A program made the position numbers and the translations under genes. The notes beneath the pieces are model-generated. The model was not told the DNA's origin and ran no database searches. It worked only from the letters and a program-made list of their open reading frames with translations. This document shows, piece after piece, positions 63,688-64,000 of a DNA stretch of 64,000 nt. How positions within the stretch are numbered: the stretch's first letter is position 1; every line of letters begins with the position of its first letter. The stretch comes from Sporosarcina beigongshangi. Its GTDB lineage: Bacteria > Actinomycetota > Actinomycetes > Actinomycetales > Micrococcaceae. Where the stretch lies: the NCBI RefSeq assembly GCF_016820535.1, contig NZ_JADHDY010000002.1, forward strand, positions 1 to 64,000. The letters are read 5' to 3'.

Positions 63688-63736
63688 ATCCACATGTGGA
63701 TAAATCCTGTGGATATGTTGATAACCCGGGTTATCA
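63688..63736 (-). promoter_or_regulatory. Palindromic control region upstream of the restriction operon
   Basis: ATCCACATGTGGAT (63688-63701) is a perfect 14-bp palindrome overlapping a TGTGGATAA DnaA-box-like sequence (63695-63703). TGATAACCCGGGTTATCA (63719-63736) is a perfect 18-bp palindrome. Both lie in the 328-base gap, 120-170 bases before the 698-residue gene and about 160 bases before the divergent partial gene. They are good operator candidates for the HTH of the adjacent protein or another repressor. Confidence 0.6.
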
Positions 63737-63897
63737 GTAACTTCCTTCGAATCTTGCACGTGGAGCAATAGTGTCTTCCACAGAGCGTTGAACCGGTGAG
63801 CCGGTGCGGGCTCGCAGGTATTGGAGGTTTGCCGGGCCGGCTGTTGGGGGTGGTCCGGATGCTTCCAGGGATCAACTTTTGAGAACGAGGAACAGCC

Positions 63898-64000
63898 ATG
63901 AGCCACCCTGATAATTTGCAAGTGCCGCCACCGCCCGACGTTGACCGGGGGCGCAGCACGCCGTCCCTGCCGCCGGGAGTCCCGCCAGCGCCGCCGGCAA
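63898..64000 (+). CDS. N-terminus of an unknown Pro-rich protein, cut by the window end
   Basis: An ATG preceded by GAGAACGAGGAACAGCC opens MSHPDNLQVPPPPDVDRGRS and runs to the last base with no stop (34 codons). The visible part is rich in Pro and Gly, like the disordered N-termini of actinobacterial membrane-anchored or FHA-type proteins. It is divergent from the restriction operon. Too little is visible for a function. Confidence 0.6.
   Translation, partial: MSHPDNLQVPPPPDVDRGRSTPSLPPGVPPAPPA

Noticed and set aside
63688-63740. A replication origin
   Set aside because: Only one perfect DnaA box and no dnaA, dnaN or parB nearby; an operator is a simpler reading.

Overview
The window is high-GC chromosomal DNA (mostly about 65-70 percent G+C) of an Actinobacterium. 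The closest match by gene content is the Micrococcaceae (Arthrobacter and relatives): a separate purS-purQ-purL set, an MmyB-type regulator, a DUF5129 protein, a LytR_C protein, an SRP RNA just upstream of dnaX, and a three-gene type I restriction operon. Genus is inferred from gene style only; no rRNA gene is present.

Layout. 1-2404: a truncated NodB deacetylase, then a DHFR-like reductase, a MmcQ/YjbR protein and a DUF1990 protein that overlap one another. 2602-5927: purS-purQ-purL on the minus strand. 6280-14721: sialoglycan use, with two secreted multidomain sialidases that look like tandem paralogues, then an SGNH esterase. 14886-24839: a conserved hypothetical, an OhrR/MarR regulator, two small proteins, lysC, an ABC exporter pair, ilvD divergent from an MmyB-type regulator, a repeat-rich gap and recR. 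24876-32293: dnaX, SRP RNA, a small membrane protein, a candidate structured RNA, tRNA-Ser(GGA), glutathione peroxidase, a HAD phosphatase and a LytR_C membrane protein. 32400-36469: a pectin-degradation pair (pectate lyase coupled to an acetylesterase-pectin methylesterase fusion) with a LacI-type operator and a TetR gene. 36555-45699: hipBA, a CynX-type MFS transporter, a DUF5129 protein, a frameshifted jetD remnant (Wadjet), PhoX with a PHO box, and a GlcD-type FAD oxidase.

46085-63569 is a defence and accessory island. The type I restriction genes are split: hsdR lies at 46-49 kb, and a novel-looking protein (HTH, dead methylase, specificity domain) with hsdM and hsdS lies at 58.7-63.6 kb. 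Between them are an OsmC protein, a DUF1016 PDDEXK nuclease ringed by 27-29 nt palindromes (one inside the gene), a pRiA4b ORF-3-like protein, an orphan ParA/MinD ATPase, a decayed MntA-HepT pair and a Xre regulator. The set ends with a clearly lower-GC, overlapping three-gene cassette (TIGR04255 protein, HTH/MbcA-like protein, unknown protein with an HPC motif). That cassette, the pseudo-methylase fusion and the DUF1016-palindrome association are the best candidates for undescribed biology.

Intergenic space is rich in inverted and tandem repeats of several unrelated families. Some occur twice in the window (9.1 kb and 45.85 kb), which suggests dispersed palindromic elements.
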